A DNA stretch of 17,428 bases from Thermoguttaceae bacterium. GTDB taxonomy: Bacteria > Planctomycetota > Planctomycetia > Pirellulales > Thermoguttaceae. The first letter of the stretch is position 1, and every line of letters starts with the position of its first letter. The notes under the pieces are model-generated. The model did no database searches. It was not told the DNA's origin and saw only the letters and a list, made by a program, of their open reading frames with translations. Both the position numbers and the translations under genes were made by a program. The DNA lies in the NCBI GenBank assembly GCA_017549085.1, contig JAFYVO010000423.1, positions 1 to 17,428 on the forward strand. The letters are read 5' to 3'. Positions 6,649 to 14,949 of this stretch are shown here, piece after piece.

Positions 6649-6727
6649 AACGAAGAAAGCGCGCCGTTCGTTTCGTCGTTTTGAACGGGCGGCGTTTGAG
6701 CAACCGCTTTTTTAAAAGGAATTAACG

Positions 6728-8080
6728 ATGAAAAATCGAAACGATAAAAGAGAAAAAACGGCGAAATGGGTTCGCGGGTTCGGCGCAATTTGTTGCGCGG
6801 CGTCGCTGACGTTCGGGACGGTCGTTTGGGCGCAAGACGGCGGCGAGCGCGGCGGACGCGGCGAGCGTTCGGGACGAGCCGGAGCGGAAAGTCGCGGCGG
6901 GCAAGGCGGGCCGAGTTTGGGCGGACACGGAGGTCAAGGCGGGCCGAACGGCGGCGGACGCGGAGGTCAAAGCGCGCCGATCGTCGAGGCGCCCAAGATG
7001 CGCTCGACCCTTTCCGAGACGGAACGCGCCGACGTCGAAGCGTTGCGTTTGCAACTGGTTAAGGACGGCGTCGCTTTTTTGAAAACGGCGCAAATGTCGA
7101 ACGGCTCCTTCTCCGCGTCGCCGCGCGCCGGAGTCGGCCCGACGATCGTTGTCGCGACCGCGCTTTTGCGATGCGGCGTCGCGCTCGACGACCCGGTTCT
7201 CGCGAAGACGCTGGCGTTTCTCGAAGACGCAATCCAAGAAGACGGCGGGATTTACTCGTCCGGCGGGCACGTCGCGTCGTACGAGTCTTGTTTGGGGCTT
7301 GTTTGTTTCGACTTGGCGAACAAAGCGGCGGGAGACGGACGGTACGACGTCGTTGTCGCAAACGCCGAGAAATTCGTTCGAAGTACTCAATATAACGAGG
7401 GTAACGGCATTTCGCAAGACGAGGAATATTTCGGCGGCGTCGGGTACGGCGCCGGAAGCGGGACGCGCCCCGACCTCTCGAACACGCAGTTTTTTATCGA
7501 AGCCTTGCGAGAAATCGGCGCCGACGAGGACGACCCGGCGATTCAAGACGCGCTTGTCTTTGTGTCGCGCTGTCAAAATTTGGAATCGGAGAACAATCCG
7601 GTCGGCGGTTCGACCGCGAAAACGAACGACGGCGGCTTTGTTTACACCTTTGTTTCGGAAGAGGAAAACCCGGCGGGACAAGAGGTTAGCGGCGGATTGC
7701 GCAGTTACGGGAGCATGACGTACGCCGGACTTAAAAGCCTGATTTACGCCGGGTTGACCGCCGACGATCCGCGCGTCCAAGCGGCGACAAACTGGATTCG
7801 CGATAATTACACGACGTCGGAGAACCCGGGACTCGGCAAACGCGGGCTTTACTATTATTATCATACGGCGTCGAAGTGTCTTAAAGCGTTGGGCGTCAAG
7901 ACGTTCGAAGATAAGGACGGCGTCGCGCACGACTGGCGGCGCGAGTTGGTCGAGACGTTGGCGCTCGCGCAAAACGTCGACGGTTCTTGGGTGAATACCG
8001 ATCGGATGTGGATGGAAACCGACGCGAACCTCGTTACCGGGTACGTCTTGACGGTCTTGACGTATTGCGCGGCGGATTAA
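6728..8080 (+). CDS. Exported squalene-cyclase-like toroid protein
   Basis: Exported 450-residue protein with prenyltransferase/squalene oxidase repeats, predicted alpha-alpha toroid. Residues 1-35 are a signal peptide with a long basic start and cleavage near VWAQ (33-36). Residues 37-81 are a Gly/Arg/Gln linker with RGG and GGQGGP units. From about 95 the repeat domain begins; turn motifs typical of the fold are NGSFS (125-129), EDGGIYSSGG (171-180), NDGGFVYTF (300-308) and VDGSWVNTD (417-425). The DxDD motif of squalene-hopene cyclases is absent, so enzymatic cyclisation is unlikely; a scaffold or ligand-binding role fits better. AAAAGGA (6714-6720) lies 7 nt before the ATG. Such exported toroid proteins are frequent in Planctomycetes without known function. 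It sits between a DUF1559 gene and an ABC transporter, in the same direction. Confidence 0.88.
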   Translation: MKNRNDKREKTAKWVRGFGAICCAASLTFGTVVWAQDGGERGGRGERSGRAGAESRGGQGGPSLGGHGGQGGPNGGGRGGQSAPIVEAPKMRSTLSETERADVEALRLQLVKDGVAFLKTAQMSNGSFSASPRAGVGPTIVVATALLRCGVALDDPVLAKTLAFLEDAIQEDGGIYSSGGHVASYESCLGLVCFDLANKAAGDGRYDVVVANAEKFVRSTQYNEGNGISQDEEYFGGVGYGAGSGTRPDLSNTQFFIEALREIGADEDDPAIQDALVFVSRCQNLESENNPVGGSTAKTNDGGFVYTFVSEEENPAGQEVSGGLRSYGSMTYAGLKSLIYAGLTADDPRVQAATNWIRDNYTTSENPGLGKRGLYYYYHTASKCLKALGVKTFEDKDGVAHDWRRELVETLALAQNVDGSWVNTDRMWMETDANLVTGYVLTVLTYCAAD

Positions 8081-8153
8081 GTTGAGAAATAACGCGGTTT
8101 GCGGCGTTTAAAAGACGTTGGAATCGATTTTTGAGCGATAATAATAAAATCAA

Positions 8154-8966
8154 ATGAACGGCAGTATAAGAAAAACTAATAATAGCGTCGGCGTGGCGGC
8201 GGGCGGCGCGGAAATCGCGGTGAAAACGACCGGATTGACGAAAAAGTATCGGCGCGGCGACGGCGAATTCGCGGCGCTCTCGAACGTCGATTTGACGATC
8301 GAGCGAGGAGAATTCGTCGCGATTATGGGCGCAAGCGGTTCCGGCAAAAGCACTTTGCTGCACTTGATCGCCGGGTTGACGCGCCCGACTTCCGGAAGCG
8401 TCGAGGTCGAGGGGAAGCGGATTTTTGACTGCGGCGACCGCGAGTTGACGATTTTCCGGCGGCGGCGACTTGGCGTCGTTTTCCAAAGTTACAACCTGAT
8501 ACCGCACTTAACGGCGGAGGAAAACATTCTTTTTCCGTTGCGCGCGGACGGTCGCGACGTTGCGTCGACGTTGGAAAAGATGCGCGGACTTAGCGCGGAA
8601 CTTGATATATTGCAACAGTTGGGGCAGTATCCGGATTCCTTGAGCGGCGGACAGCAACAGCGCGTCGCGTTGGCTCGGGGGCTTTGCGCCGATCCGGCGG
8701 TTCTTTTAGCCGACGAGCCGACCGGAAATCTCGACTGGACGAGCGGTCAAAACGTTTGCCGCGTCTTGAATAAGCTCAACCGCGAGGAGGGGCGAACGAT
8801 CGCGTTGGTAACGCACGAACCGGCGGTCGCCGTTTGGGCGCGACGCGTTGTCGTATTGAGCGACGGCGAAATCGCGGCCGATATGTCGACGAGCGAATTT
8901 TCCGACGCCTCGGCGTTGGCGGCGCGTTATCAAGAGATTGCGCGTCGCGAATCGAGAAGCAATTAA
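8154..8966 (+). CDS. ABC transporter ATPase, MacB/LolD type
   Basis: Cytoplasmic ATPase of a MacB/LolD-type mechanotransmission ABC system; 270 residues, some 25-40 longer than usual, with the surplus in an N-terminal tail (1-20) and a C-terminal tail (245-270). Walker A GASGSGKST (59-67), Q-loop Gln111 in VVFQSYNLIPHLT, signature LSGGQQQR (163-170), Walker B VLLADE (183-188) followed by PTGNLD, and switch His221 are all intact, so it should hydrolyse ATP. The ATG at 8154 has no good ribosome binding site; a GTG at 8220 just before the conserved VKTTGLTKKY is a possible alternative start and would remove the odd tail. The permease follows after 24 bp, so the two are very likely co-translated partners. 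Substrate not inferable: family members move lipoproteins, peptides or drugs, or work on the cell wall. Confidence 0.95.
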   Translation: MNGSIRKTNNSVGVAAGGAEIAVKTTGLTKKYRRGDGEFAALSNVDLTIERGEFVAIMGASGSGKSTLLHLIAGLTRPTSGSVEVEGKRIFDCGDRELTIFRRRRLGVVFQSYNLIPHLTAEENILFPLRADGRDVASTLEKMRGLSAELDILQQLGQYPDSLSGGQQQRVALARGLCADPAVLLADEPTGNLDWTSGQNVCRVLNKLNREEGRTIALVTHEPAVAVWARRVVVLSDGEIAADMSTSEFSDASALAARYQEIARRESRSN

Positions 8967-8990
8967 ACCGCGAAATGAAAGGAGATAAAA

Positions 8991-11900
8991 ATGATGAGGT
9001 TCGTGTTGTCGACGACGGTTTCGCGGATGCGGCGGCAGAAAGCGCGCCTTGCTTTCGTCGCGCTAGCGATCGCGGCGTCGTCCTGTTTGATCGTTTGGAC
9101 GATCGGCGGCTTTCAAGCGCTTTTTATCGACGCGACGACCGAAGAAGCCGATTATTTAGGGACTTGCGACGTAAAAATCGCGGCGAAAGACGGCGATGCG
9201 GCGGAACGTCGCGGAGGCGGGAGTTTTAGCGGGCCCTTGGCGATAACGCGCCCGGCCCCCGATACCAAGAGCGAGGAAGCGGCGCAAGCGAAAATCGGCG
9301 GAAGCGTTGATAATAAAGACGTTAAAGAAGTCGTTGGCAAAGGCGTTAAGAAAGACGGCGCCGGGAAGAAAGGCGGGCGGCGCGGCGGTCGCGGCGTCGT
9401 TGGAATTTCGCCGGAGTTGATTGCGGAAATCCGCGCCGACGAAGGTGTTGCGTTCGCCGTTGAAATGGCGCCGTCGACGGCGTTCGTTTACGCGCCGGGA
9501 ACGGAACGGTCGATTTTGGAAGACCCGGACGCCGTCGAAGAAAAAGACCGACCGACGTTGAAACGGTCGTTGGAAACGCTTGCGGTCGAAGAGGATAGCG
9601 CGTTGGCGCAGGGCGTCGACGCGGAGTTGCGGCGCCGCGCTTACGCGGCTTATCGGGCGGTGATGGGGACGCCGTCCGGGAGCGGTTTGCAGTTTTGGGC
9701 GACCGACGCGCAAGATTCGCCGTTCGAACTTATTGAAGGAAAATGGTTTGCGTCGCCGGAGTCGAACGCTCGCGAAGCGGTGTTGACCGAAAAGGGGGCG
9801 GAGAAATTGCGCGCGAAACCGGGCGACTCTATCTTCTTAATTTGCCCGAAGTTAGGGACGGAGTTTCAGTTGAAAGTCGTCGGCGTCGTCGCGGATCCGA
9901 ATTTTGAAACGTTTTACGTTTCGACGGCGCTCGGGCGCGAGATTGCCGGAACGGAACCGCTTGCGACGTCGGCGCTTATGTTGAAGTTGCGGACGTCGGT
10001 CGACGATTTTCGCGGACGTTGGAGCGAAAAAATCGCCGCGCGACTCCCAAATTTCGAGCTTGTAACGGAGCCGGAAATTATCGAGCGAAAAGCGGCGCAA
10101 TTTAAGCAAAATCAGTCGTTTAAGTATCAAGCGGCGAGCGGAACGCTCTTGGCGGCGCTCGCGTCGATTTTCATCGTTTTTACGGCGCTGAACGCGAGCG
10201 TCGCGGCGCAACGTCGGTTGATAGCGTTTTACCGAGCGGTCGGTTTGACGCGGGGACAGGTCGCGCTTTCCATCTTGTTGGAAGCGTTGATTTTAGCGAT
10301 TCCCGGTTGGCTTGGCGGCGTCGCGACCGGCTGGGCGTTGGTCTTCGTTTGTTCCGGAAAAGCGACCGGCGTCAACTGGGAAACGGTCGGCGTTTCTTTC
10401 GGTTGCGCGGTCGTCGGAGCGGTTTTGGCGGCGCTTTGGCCGATGTTGCAAAGCGCGAGAACGAAGCCTTTAGAATCGATCGGCGGCGCGGAAGGGACGC
10501 TTTTTTCCCCGGCGCTTCGTCGACGACAAACGCGACTGTTTGCCGCGTTCGCGCTTCTCGGGGCGGCGCTAATCGGCGTCGACATTTATCTCGTCCAATT
10601 CGCGACCGGAACGACGCCGGAGCGGGCGGCGCTGCATTCGGGCGTCGGCGTTTTGGCCCTTGCGCTTGGCGTCGTTTTGCTGATCCCGGCGACGATTCGC
10701 GGCGCGGAAATCGTTTTATTGCCAGTTTTAGCAAAGTTGTTTCGGTTCGATTACCGCTTGATTCGATCGGAACTTTCCGGGAACGCGAGCCGAGTCGTCG
10801 CGGTTTCCGTCGCGTTGAGCGTCGGCGGCGGTCTCTTTGTTTCGACGCAAATTTGGGGGTATTCGATGCTTGAGCCGTTCCTTCCGGGGCGCGGGACGCC
10901 GAACTGTTTCGCGGCGTTTTTGCCGAACGGTTTGCGACCGGAGCAGGTCGCGCAACTTGCCGATTTGCCTTGCGTTAAGCGCGATTCGTTACTTGAAGTC
11001 GCGGTCGAACAAGCGGCGTTCGACGAAAGTTCGATACCGCCGCAAAGCGTTCGGAAAAGCGCGTTTGCGAACGTCGTTTTCTTTGGCGTCGACGTCGAGC
11101 GGGCGTTTCGCGGGAAAGACGACAAAGCGCCGCTCGTCGGTTTTCGCTTTTTGCATGGCGACCCGAAAAGCGCGTTCGCCGCGATGGAAAGCGGGCGCGG
11201 CGTCGTTGTAACCGATTCGCTTTCAATTGATTACGAACTTAATTTGGGCGACGAACTTCGCGTCGTTCACCCGCGCGATCCCGGCAAAACGCTTGCGTAT
11301 CCGATCGTCGGCGTCGTTTATTATCCCGGTTGGCATTGGCTGTCGAAAACAGGGGGCGTCCGGCGCAATTTCGGGCGTTCCGGCGGAATTGCGTTCGCGT
11401 CGGAGGGGGTGATTCGCGGAGATTATCAACTCGAACGGCCCGGTTACTTTTGGTTTAACGAGAGCGACGTCGCGACTTACGACGAAATCGAGACGTCTTG
11501 CGACGCGTTGGCGTTGAAGTCGTTGCGACGCGACGAAGCGGATGGAACGTTCGCGGCGAAACCGGGGAAAGCGGGAGAAGACGACGCGACGTCGCGAACC
11601 GCTTACGTCAAGCTGTCGACGCGCGATTCGTTGACGCAATCGATTTCTAAACGCGCCGATTCGGTGATTTGGGGACTGAGTAAAACGCCGATTACGACGC
11701 TGATCATCGCGTCGATCGCGGTCGTCGGCGCGGTCGCGAACTCGGTGCGGTCGCGACGTTGGCAGTTTGGGACGATGCGGGCGGTTGGGCTGACGCGCGG
11801 GGCGCTGATTCGAGCGATTTTGGTCGAGGCGATTTTGATCGCGCTGGTCGCGTCGTCGACGAGTTTCTTGTTCGGTTTTTTGGCGGCGCAGGGCGCGTTG

Positions 11901-12080
11901 AAGTTGGGCGCGAGTATGTTTGGAACGTCGGATCCGCCGTTAATCTTGCCGATAAAAGAGTTGGCGTTTGGTTTCGCGCTGACGCTCGCGCTTTGCTTGA
12001 CGGCGGCGCTTTGGCCCGCGATCAAAGCCGGACGGGCGGAACCGCTCGAACTCCTCCGAAGCGGACGGGCGCCCGATTAA
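8991..12080 (+). CDS. ABC permease with two FtsX modules (10 TM)
   Basis: Partner permease of the preceding ATPase; 1029 residues. Hydrophobic segments near 18-40, 382-404, 425-447, 465-487, 515-535, 550-571, 600-620, 898-916, 940-963 and 990-1010 give ten helices, as in YbbP-type fused permeases. Large extracytoplasmic domains lie at 41-381 and 621-897. The FtsX coupling motif occurs twice, FYRAVGLTRG (413-422) and MRAVGLTRG (929-937), and each module ends in P-x-x-x-A-x-R/G-x-x-P-L (for example ALWPAIKAGRAEPLELL). Residues 66-136 are a charged, Lys/Gly/Arg-rich insert in the first extracytoplasmic domain (KKGGRRGGRG at 126-135) that looks disordered and is not typical of the family. AAAGGAG lies 6 nt before the ATG. 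A strong terminator follows at 12105-12158. YbbP-like systems are linked to envelope functions; substrate is unknown. Confidence 0.93.
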   Translation: MMRFVLSTTVSRMRRQKARLAFVALAIAASSCLIVWTIGGFQALFIDATTEEADYLGTCDVKIAAKDGDAAERRGGGSFSGPLAITRPAPDTKSEEAAQAKIGGSVDNKDVKEVVGKGVKKDGAGKKGGRRGGRGVVGISPELIAEIRADEGVAFAVEMAPSTAFVYAPGTERSILEDPDAVEEKDRPTLKRSLETLAVEEDSALAQGVDAELRRRAYAAYRAVMGTPSGSGLQFWATDAQDSPFELIEGKWFASPESNAREAVLTEKGAEKLRAKPGDSIFLICPKLGTEFQLKVVGVVADPNFETFYVSTALGREIAGTEPLATSALMLKLRTSVDDFRGRWSEKIAARLPNFELVTEPEIIERKAAQFKQNQSFKYQAASGTLLAALASIFIVFTALNASVAAQRRLIAFYRAVGLTRGQVALSILLEALILAIPGWLGGVATGWALVFVCSGKATGVNWETVGVSFGCAVVGAVLAALWPMLQSARTKPLESIGGAEGTLFSPALRRRQTRLFAAFALLGAALIGVDIYLVQFATGTTPERAALHSGVGVLALALGVVLLIPATIRGAEIVLLPVLAKLFRFDYRLIRSELSGNASRVVAVSVALSVGGGLFVSTQIWGYSMLEPFLPGRGTPNCFAAFLPNGLRPEQVAQLADLPCVKRDSLLEVAVEQAAFDESSIPPQSVRKSAFANVVFFGVDVERAFRGKDDKAPLVGFRFLHGDPKSAFAAMESGRGVVVTDSLSIDYELNLGDELRVVHPRDPGKTLAYPIVGVVYYPGWHWLSKTGGVRRNFGRSGGIAFASEGVIRGDYQLERPGYFWFNESDVATYDEIETSCDALALKSLRRDEADGTFAAKPGKAGEDDATSRTAYVKLSTRDSLTQSISKRADSVIWGLSKTPITTLIIASIAVVGAVANSVRSRRWQFGTMRAVGLTRGALIRAILVEAILIALVASSTSFLFGFLAAQGALKLGASMFGTSDPPLILPIKELAFGFALTLALCLTAALWPAIKAGRAEPLELLRSGRAPD

Positions 12081-12104
12081 CGTTAAGCGAGATTGAACGT
12101 CGAC

Positions 12105-12158
12105 AAAAAAACGCGTCGAGGAGCGGTTAAGTTCGCTTCTCGGCGCGCTTTCTTTTTT
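12105..12158. terminator. Bidirectional intrinsic terminator
   Basis: A 14-bp stem (12112-12125 with 12134-12147, two G-T wobbles) and an 8-nt loop. On the plus strand it is followed by CTTTCTTTTTT (12148-12158); on the minus strand by seven T (A7 at 12105-12111). It ends the ABC permease unit and can also end the convergent flotillin gene. Confidence 0.9.
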
Positions 12159-12165
12159 AAGGGGA

Positions 12166-12203
12166 GTCGACGCGGCGTCGGGGGGGATTTACGCCGCGTC
12201 GAC
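12166..12203 (-). terminator. Inverted repeat past the flotillin stop
   Basis: A perfect 13-bp inverted repeat, GTCGACGCGGCGT (12166-12178) and ACGCCGCGTCGAC (12191-12203), starts 12 bp past the flotillin stop. No T-tract follows on the minus strand. It may protect the mRNA end or help stop transcription together with the bidirectional terminator just beyond. Confidence 0.5.
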
Positions 12204-12214
12204 GGGGAGCGACG

Positions 12215-13921
12215 TTAGTTCGCGTCGCTATTTTCGGGGGCGGCGGTCGATTCGGAGTCGGTCGCCGGTTCGGCTTCGGTCGCGACTTCCGGTTCCGTCG
12301 GTTGCGCGTCGAGCGCTTCCGGGGCGCCGATTTTGCCCAAGATTTCCGGGAACTCGACGCCGCCGATTTCCTTCATCACTTCCAGCATCGGCGGGAGCGT
12401 CTTCGCCATATTGCGGAGCCAGTTCGAGGTCGCCGTTTCGCCGTTTAACCCGTTCGAGCTGGAACCGGCGCCGTCCCAAACGACCACTTTGTCGAATTTG
12501 ATCGACGAGATCGCTTGCGCCGACGCGGCGATCAGTTCGTCGAAGTGGTCCAACATAAGCATTTGGAACGCTTCGCGAGCGCCGCCGCACGCTTCGACGA
12601 TCGCTTTGAGACCTTCGCCCTTCTTCTTCAAAATTTCGTATTGCCCGCGCGCTTCCGCTTCCAATTTGGCGTAAATCGCCGCGGCTTCCCCTTCCGCTTC
12701 GATGCGCTTTTGTTCGGCGAGCGCTTCCGCTTCGACGACGATGCGCGCTTTTTCCGCTTTCGCCGGAGCTTCCAATTCGGCCCGACGCTCCGCTTCGACG
12801 CGTTCCGCAAGAGCCGCCGCCGCGACCGCTTGCGCTTTGTGTTCCGCTTCCAAAACGGACGCGTCCGCTTGACGCTTGCGCGTTTCCCCGCGCTCAAACG
12901 CTTCCGCTTCCTTGACTTGCAACTCCGCTTCCGAGTTCGCGACGACCGCCTTCGCAAGGTTTTCGCCTTCGATCGCCGCCGCGTCCGCGTTCGCCAACTT
13001 GACGCGCATATCGCGTTCCGCCGCCTTGACTTCCGCTTCTTTCTCGAACGCCGCCGACTGTTCGCCGACGACCTTCACGCGGTCGAGTTCCGCCAAACGA
13101 ACCGCTTGCTCTTGCTCGATTTGCGCCGTTTTGACCGTTTGTTCCCGCTCCGCTTCGCGAGTCCCGACGACGCGTTCTTTTTGCGCGTTCGCGACTTGAA
13201 TCGCCTTGTCTTTTTCGGCTTCCGCGACCCGGATTTCCCCCATTCGCTCGTTGTCGGCGACGTCGCCGCGCGCCTTTTGAATCGCTTCCGACGCGGCCTT
13301 TTGCCCGATCGCTTCGATGTACCCCGATTCGTCGGTGATGTCGGTAACGTTGACGTTGATGAGGACGAGGCCGAGCTTGCTAAGTTCCGGCTCGAGCGAC
13401 GTTTGGATGTTCGTCAGGAAGGCGTCGCGGTCGCGGTTGATTTCGTCGATGCGCATCGACGCGATCACTTGGCGCAACTGACCGAAAATAACGTCTTCCG
13501 CTTGCTTGGCGATCGCTTCGCGCTGCATGCCGAGGAGACGAATCGCCGCGTTTTGCATCAGTTCCTGCGTCGTGCCGATCGCGATCGAGAAGACGCTCGG
13601 GACGTTGACGCGGATGTTTTCCATCGAGAGCGCGCCGCGGAGCGGAATTTCGATTTGCATCGGTTCCAAGCTCAAATAGGCGTAGTCTTGCAAGAGCGGA
13701 ACGATAAATTTCGCGCCGCCGTGAATGCACTTCGCCGACGAGTTGCCGCCGGAACGCCCGAAGATGACCATAATGCGGTTGCTCGGGCAGCGTTTGTAAC
13801 GCGCGCTGAACAAAACGAGCAAGCCGAAGAAGATAACGGCGCACAAAACGGCGCCGACGCCGACGATCGCGCCGACGTTAACGGCGCCAAAAAGCGGGAA
13901 AGAAAACGTGGCGAACGACAT
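12215..13921 (-). CDS. Flotillin-like SPFH/band 7 protein
   Basis: Membrane scaffold of the flotillin family (FloT/YqiK type), 568 residues. A hydrophobic helix (about 14-39) anchors the N-terminus. The SPFH (band 7) domain spans about 43-215 and includes the ENIRVNVPSVFSIAIG strand (101-116) and DITDESGYIEAIGQKAA (194-210). Residues 215-430 are a long Ala/Glu/Lys/Arg coiled coil with many AEAE and EAE repeats, the flotillin domain that drives oligomerisation. Residues 440-535 form the C-terminal conserved region, and 538-568 an acidic Glu/Pro/Thr/Ser tail. AGGAGA lies 8 nt before the ATG. The promoter at 14008-14036 and the divergent NfeD-like gene match the known pairing of flotillins with NfeD/YuaF proteins. 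Flotillins organise rigid membrane domains in bacteria. The long frame on the opposite strand is a shadow of the coiled coil. Confidence 0.95.
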   Translation of the reverse strand: MSFATFSFPLFGAVNVGAIVGVGAVLCAVIFFGLLVLFSARYKRCPSNRIMVIFGRSGGNSSAKCIHGGAKFIVPLLQDYAYLSLEPMQIEIPLRGALSMENIRVNVPSVFSIAIGTTQELMQNAAIRLLGMQREAIAKQAEDVIFGQLRQVIASMRIDEINRDRDAFLTNIQTSLEPELSKLGLVLINVNVTDITDESGYIEAIGQKAASEAIQKARGDVADNERMGEIRVAEAEKDKAIQVANAQKERVVGTREAEREQTVKTAQIEQEQAVRLAELDRVKVVGEQSAAFEKEAEVKAAERDMRVKLANADAAAIEGENLAKAVVANSEAELQVKEAEAFERGETRKRQADASVLEAEHKAQAVAAAALAERVEAERRAELEAPAKAEKARIVVEAEALAEQKRIEAEGEAAAIYAKLEAEARGQYEILKKKGEGLKAIVEACGGAREAFQMLMLDHFDELIAASAQAISSIKFDKVVVWDGAGSSSNGLNGETATSNWLRNMAKTLPPMLEVMKEIGGVEFPEILGKIGAPEALDAQPTEPEVATEAEPATDSESTAAPENSDAN

Positions 13922-14007
13922 AAACGGTTCTCCTCAACGCGGTCAAAAGCGCCGAACGGGTAAGGGTAAAATTGGGTAAGTTCGCGTATTTTGCGTATCT
14001 TCTCTAA

Positions 14008-14036
14008 ATTATAGTTTGTCAAGGCGCGCGCGGCAA
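14008..14036 (-). promoter_or_regulatory. Flotillin promoter
   Basis: Minus strand: -35 TTGCCG (14031-14036), 17-bp spacer, perfect -10 TATAAT (14008-14013). Start near 14001, leader about 80 nt. A TTGACA inside the spacer is an alternative -35, but it has no good -10 at the right distance. Confidence 0.6.
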
Positions 14037-14076
14037 TTCTTTTTGGCGAAATTTCTTATAAAAAGGACGAAATTTC

Positions 14077-14105
14077 TTGCCCGACGCGCTTTTGTTTGAT
14101 ACAAT
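14077..14105 (+). promoter_or_regulatory. Promoter of the NfeD-like gene
   Basis: TTGCCC (14077-14082), 17-bp spacer, TACAAT (14100-14105). Start near 14112, leader about 45 nt. It is divergent from the flotillin promoter, with 40 bp between the two -35 boxes, so one regulator could control both. Confidence 0.6.
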
Positions 14106-14156
14106 TAGAATAAACGGCGCGGCGGGCGACGTTCAAAATAGGAAGAGGTGTTGGCG

Positions 14157-14753
14157 ATGACGAGCGTTTATTGGTTTTGCGCGATTTTAGGGTCGACGTT
14201 GGTTATTTTGCAGTTTTGCGCGACGCTCTTTGGGCTCGGCGGGGGCGATCTGGACGGCGACGGCGTTCCGGACGCGTTGGATCTCGACGTCGAGACCGAC
14301 GGAGCCGCGGACGGCGAGGCGGCGGACGGCGACGCGTCCGGCGTTCCCTTTTTGAAAGCGTTGTCGATTCGAACGGCGACGGCGGGAGCCGCGTTTTTCG
14401 GACTCGGCGGCTTGGCGGGCGAAGCGCTCGGCTGGGGACGCGCCGCGACGGCGGGGTTGGCGGTCGGGCTCGGGCTCGCGGCGATTTACGGCGTTTATTT
14501 CCTTTTGCGAACCCTTGCGCGGTTTAACGCGGACGGTTCGCTTCGCGAGGCGACGGCGGTCGGCGCGGTCGGAACGGTTTACTTGAGGATTCCGGCGGCC
14601 CGAACCGGACAGGGGAAGGTCGTCGTAACGCAACAGGGGCGTTCGGTCGAGTACGCCGCCGAGACGGACGACGCGGAAGAGTTGGCGAACGGAACGCCGA
14701 TCGTCGTCGCGAAATTGATCGCGCCGTCGACGGCGTTGGTCGCGCGGCGATGA
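14157..14753 (+). CDS. NfeD/YuaF-like OB-fold membrane protein
   Basis: Probable flotillin partner, 198 residues. I choose the ATG at 14157 because GGAAGAGG (14141-14148) lies 8 nt before it; the GTG at 14148 would overlap that site. Order: a membrane helix (about 4-26), an acidic Gly/Asp segment (28-62), hydrophobic helices (about 75-91 and 97-119), then a beta-rich C-terminal OB-fold (135-195) with GAVGTVYLRIPAARTGQGKV and a TQQGRSVEY strand, as in NfeD/YqiJ proteins. The acidic segment has D31-L-D33-G-D35-G-V-P-D39-A-L-D42, which fits a 12-residue EF-hand or dockerin-type calcium loop. Family assignment rests on layout and the divergent flotillin gene; calcium binding is inference. No clear terminator follows. 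Confidence 0.85.
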   Translation: MTSVYWFCAILGSTLVILQFCATLFGLGGGDLDGDGVPDALDLDVETDGAADGEAADGDASGVPFLKALSIRTATAGAAFFGLGGLAGEALGWGRAATAGLAVGLGLAAIYGVYFLLRTLARFNADGSLREATAVGAVGTVYLRIPAARTGQGKVVVTQQGRSVEYAAETDDAEELANGTPIVVAKLIAPSTALVARR

Positions 14754-14859
14754 GAAAAGAAGGGCGCGTCGCCCGCGAGAAACTTTGAGGAAAAGGCCGG
14801 GAAAAACAATAAAATTTGAGAAATAACGGCGTTTTTCGCGCGGCGGCAACCGTTGGGGC

Positions 14860-14888
14860 TTGAGTTTTTGGCGGCGTTTGGGTATGAT
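14860..14888 (+). promoter_or_regulatory. Promoter of the AI-2E family gene
   Basis: TTGAGT (14860-14865), 17-bp spacer, TATGAT (14883-14888, 5 of 6). Start near 14895, leader about 55 nt, so the transporter gene can be transcribed apart from the NfeD-like gene. Confidence 0.55.
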
Positions 14889-14949
14889 GACGACGCGCCG
14901 ATAATAAAAGGCGAAGCGCGTTCTTTTCTTTGGCATTGGGAATGAAAAA

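Noticed and set aside
6722..7972. 416-codon minus-strand frame opposite the toroid protein
   Set aside because: Its composition is Arg/Ala-rich with no recognisable domain, while the plus strand has a signal peptide, ribosome binding site and repeat motifs.
8081..8153. Possible terminator (AACGC/GCGTT) between the toroid gene and the ATPase
   Set aside because: The stem is only five base pairs and the tail is mixed T and A; too weak to split the block.
12515..13963. 482-codon plus-strand frame opposite flotillin
   Set aside because: It is an Arg/Phe/Asp-rich mirror of the Ala/Glu coiled coil and covers the flotillin ribosome binding site; no promoter or start signal is seen.
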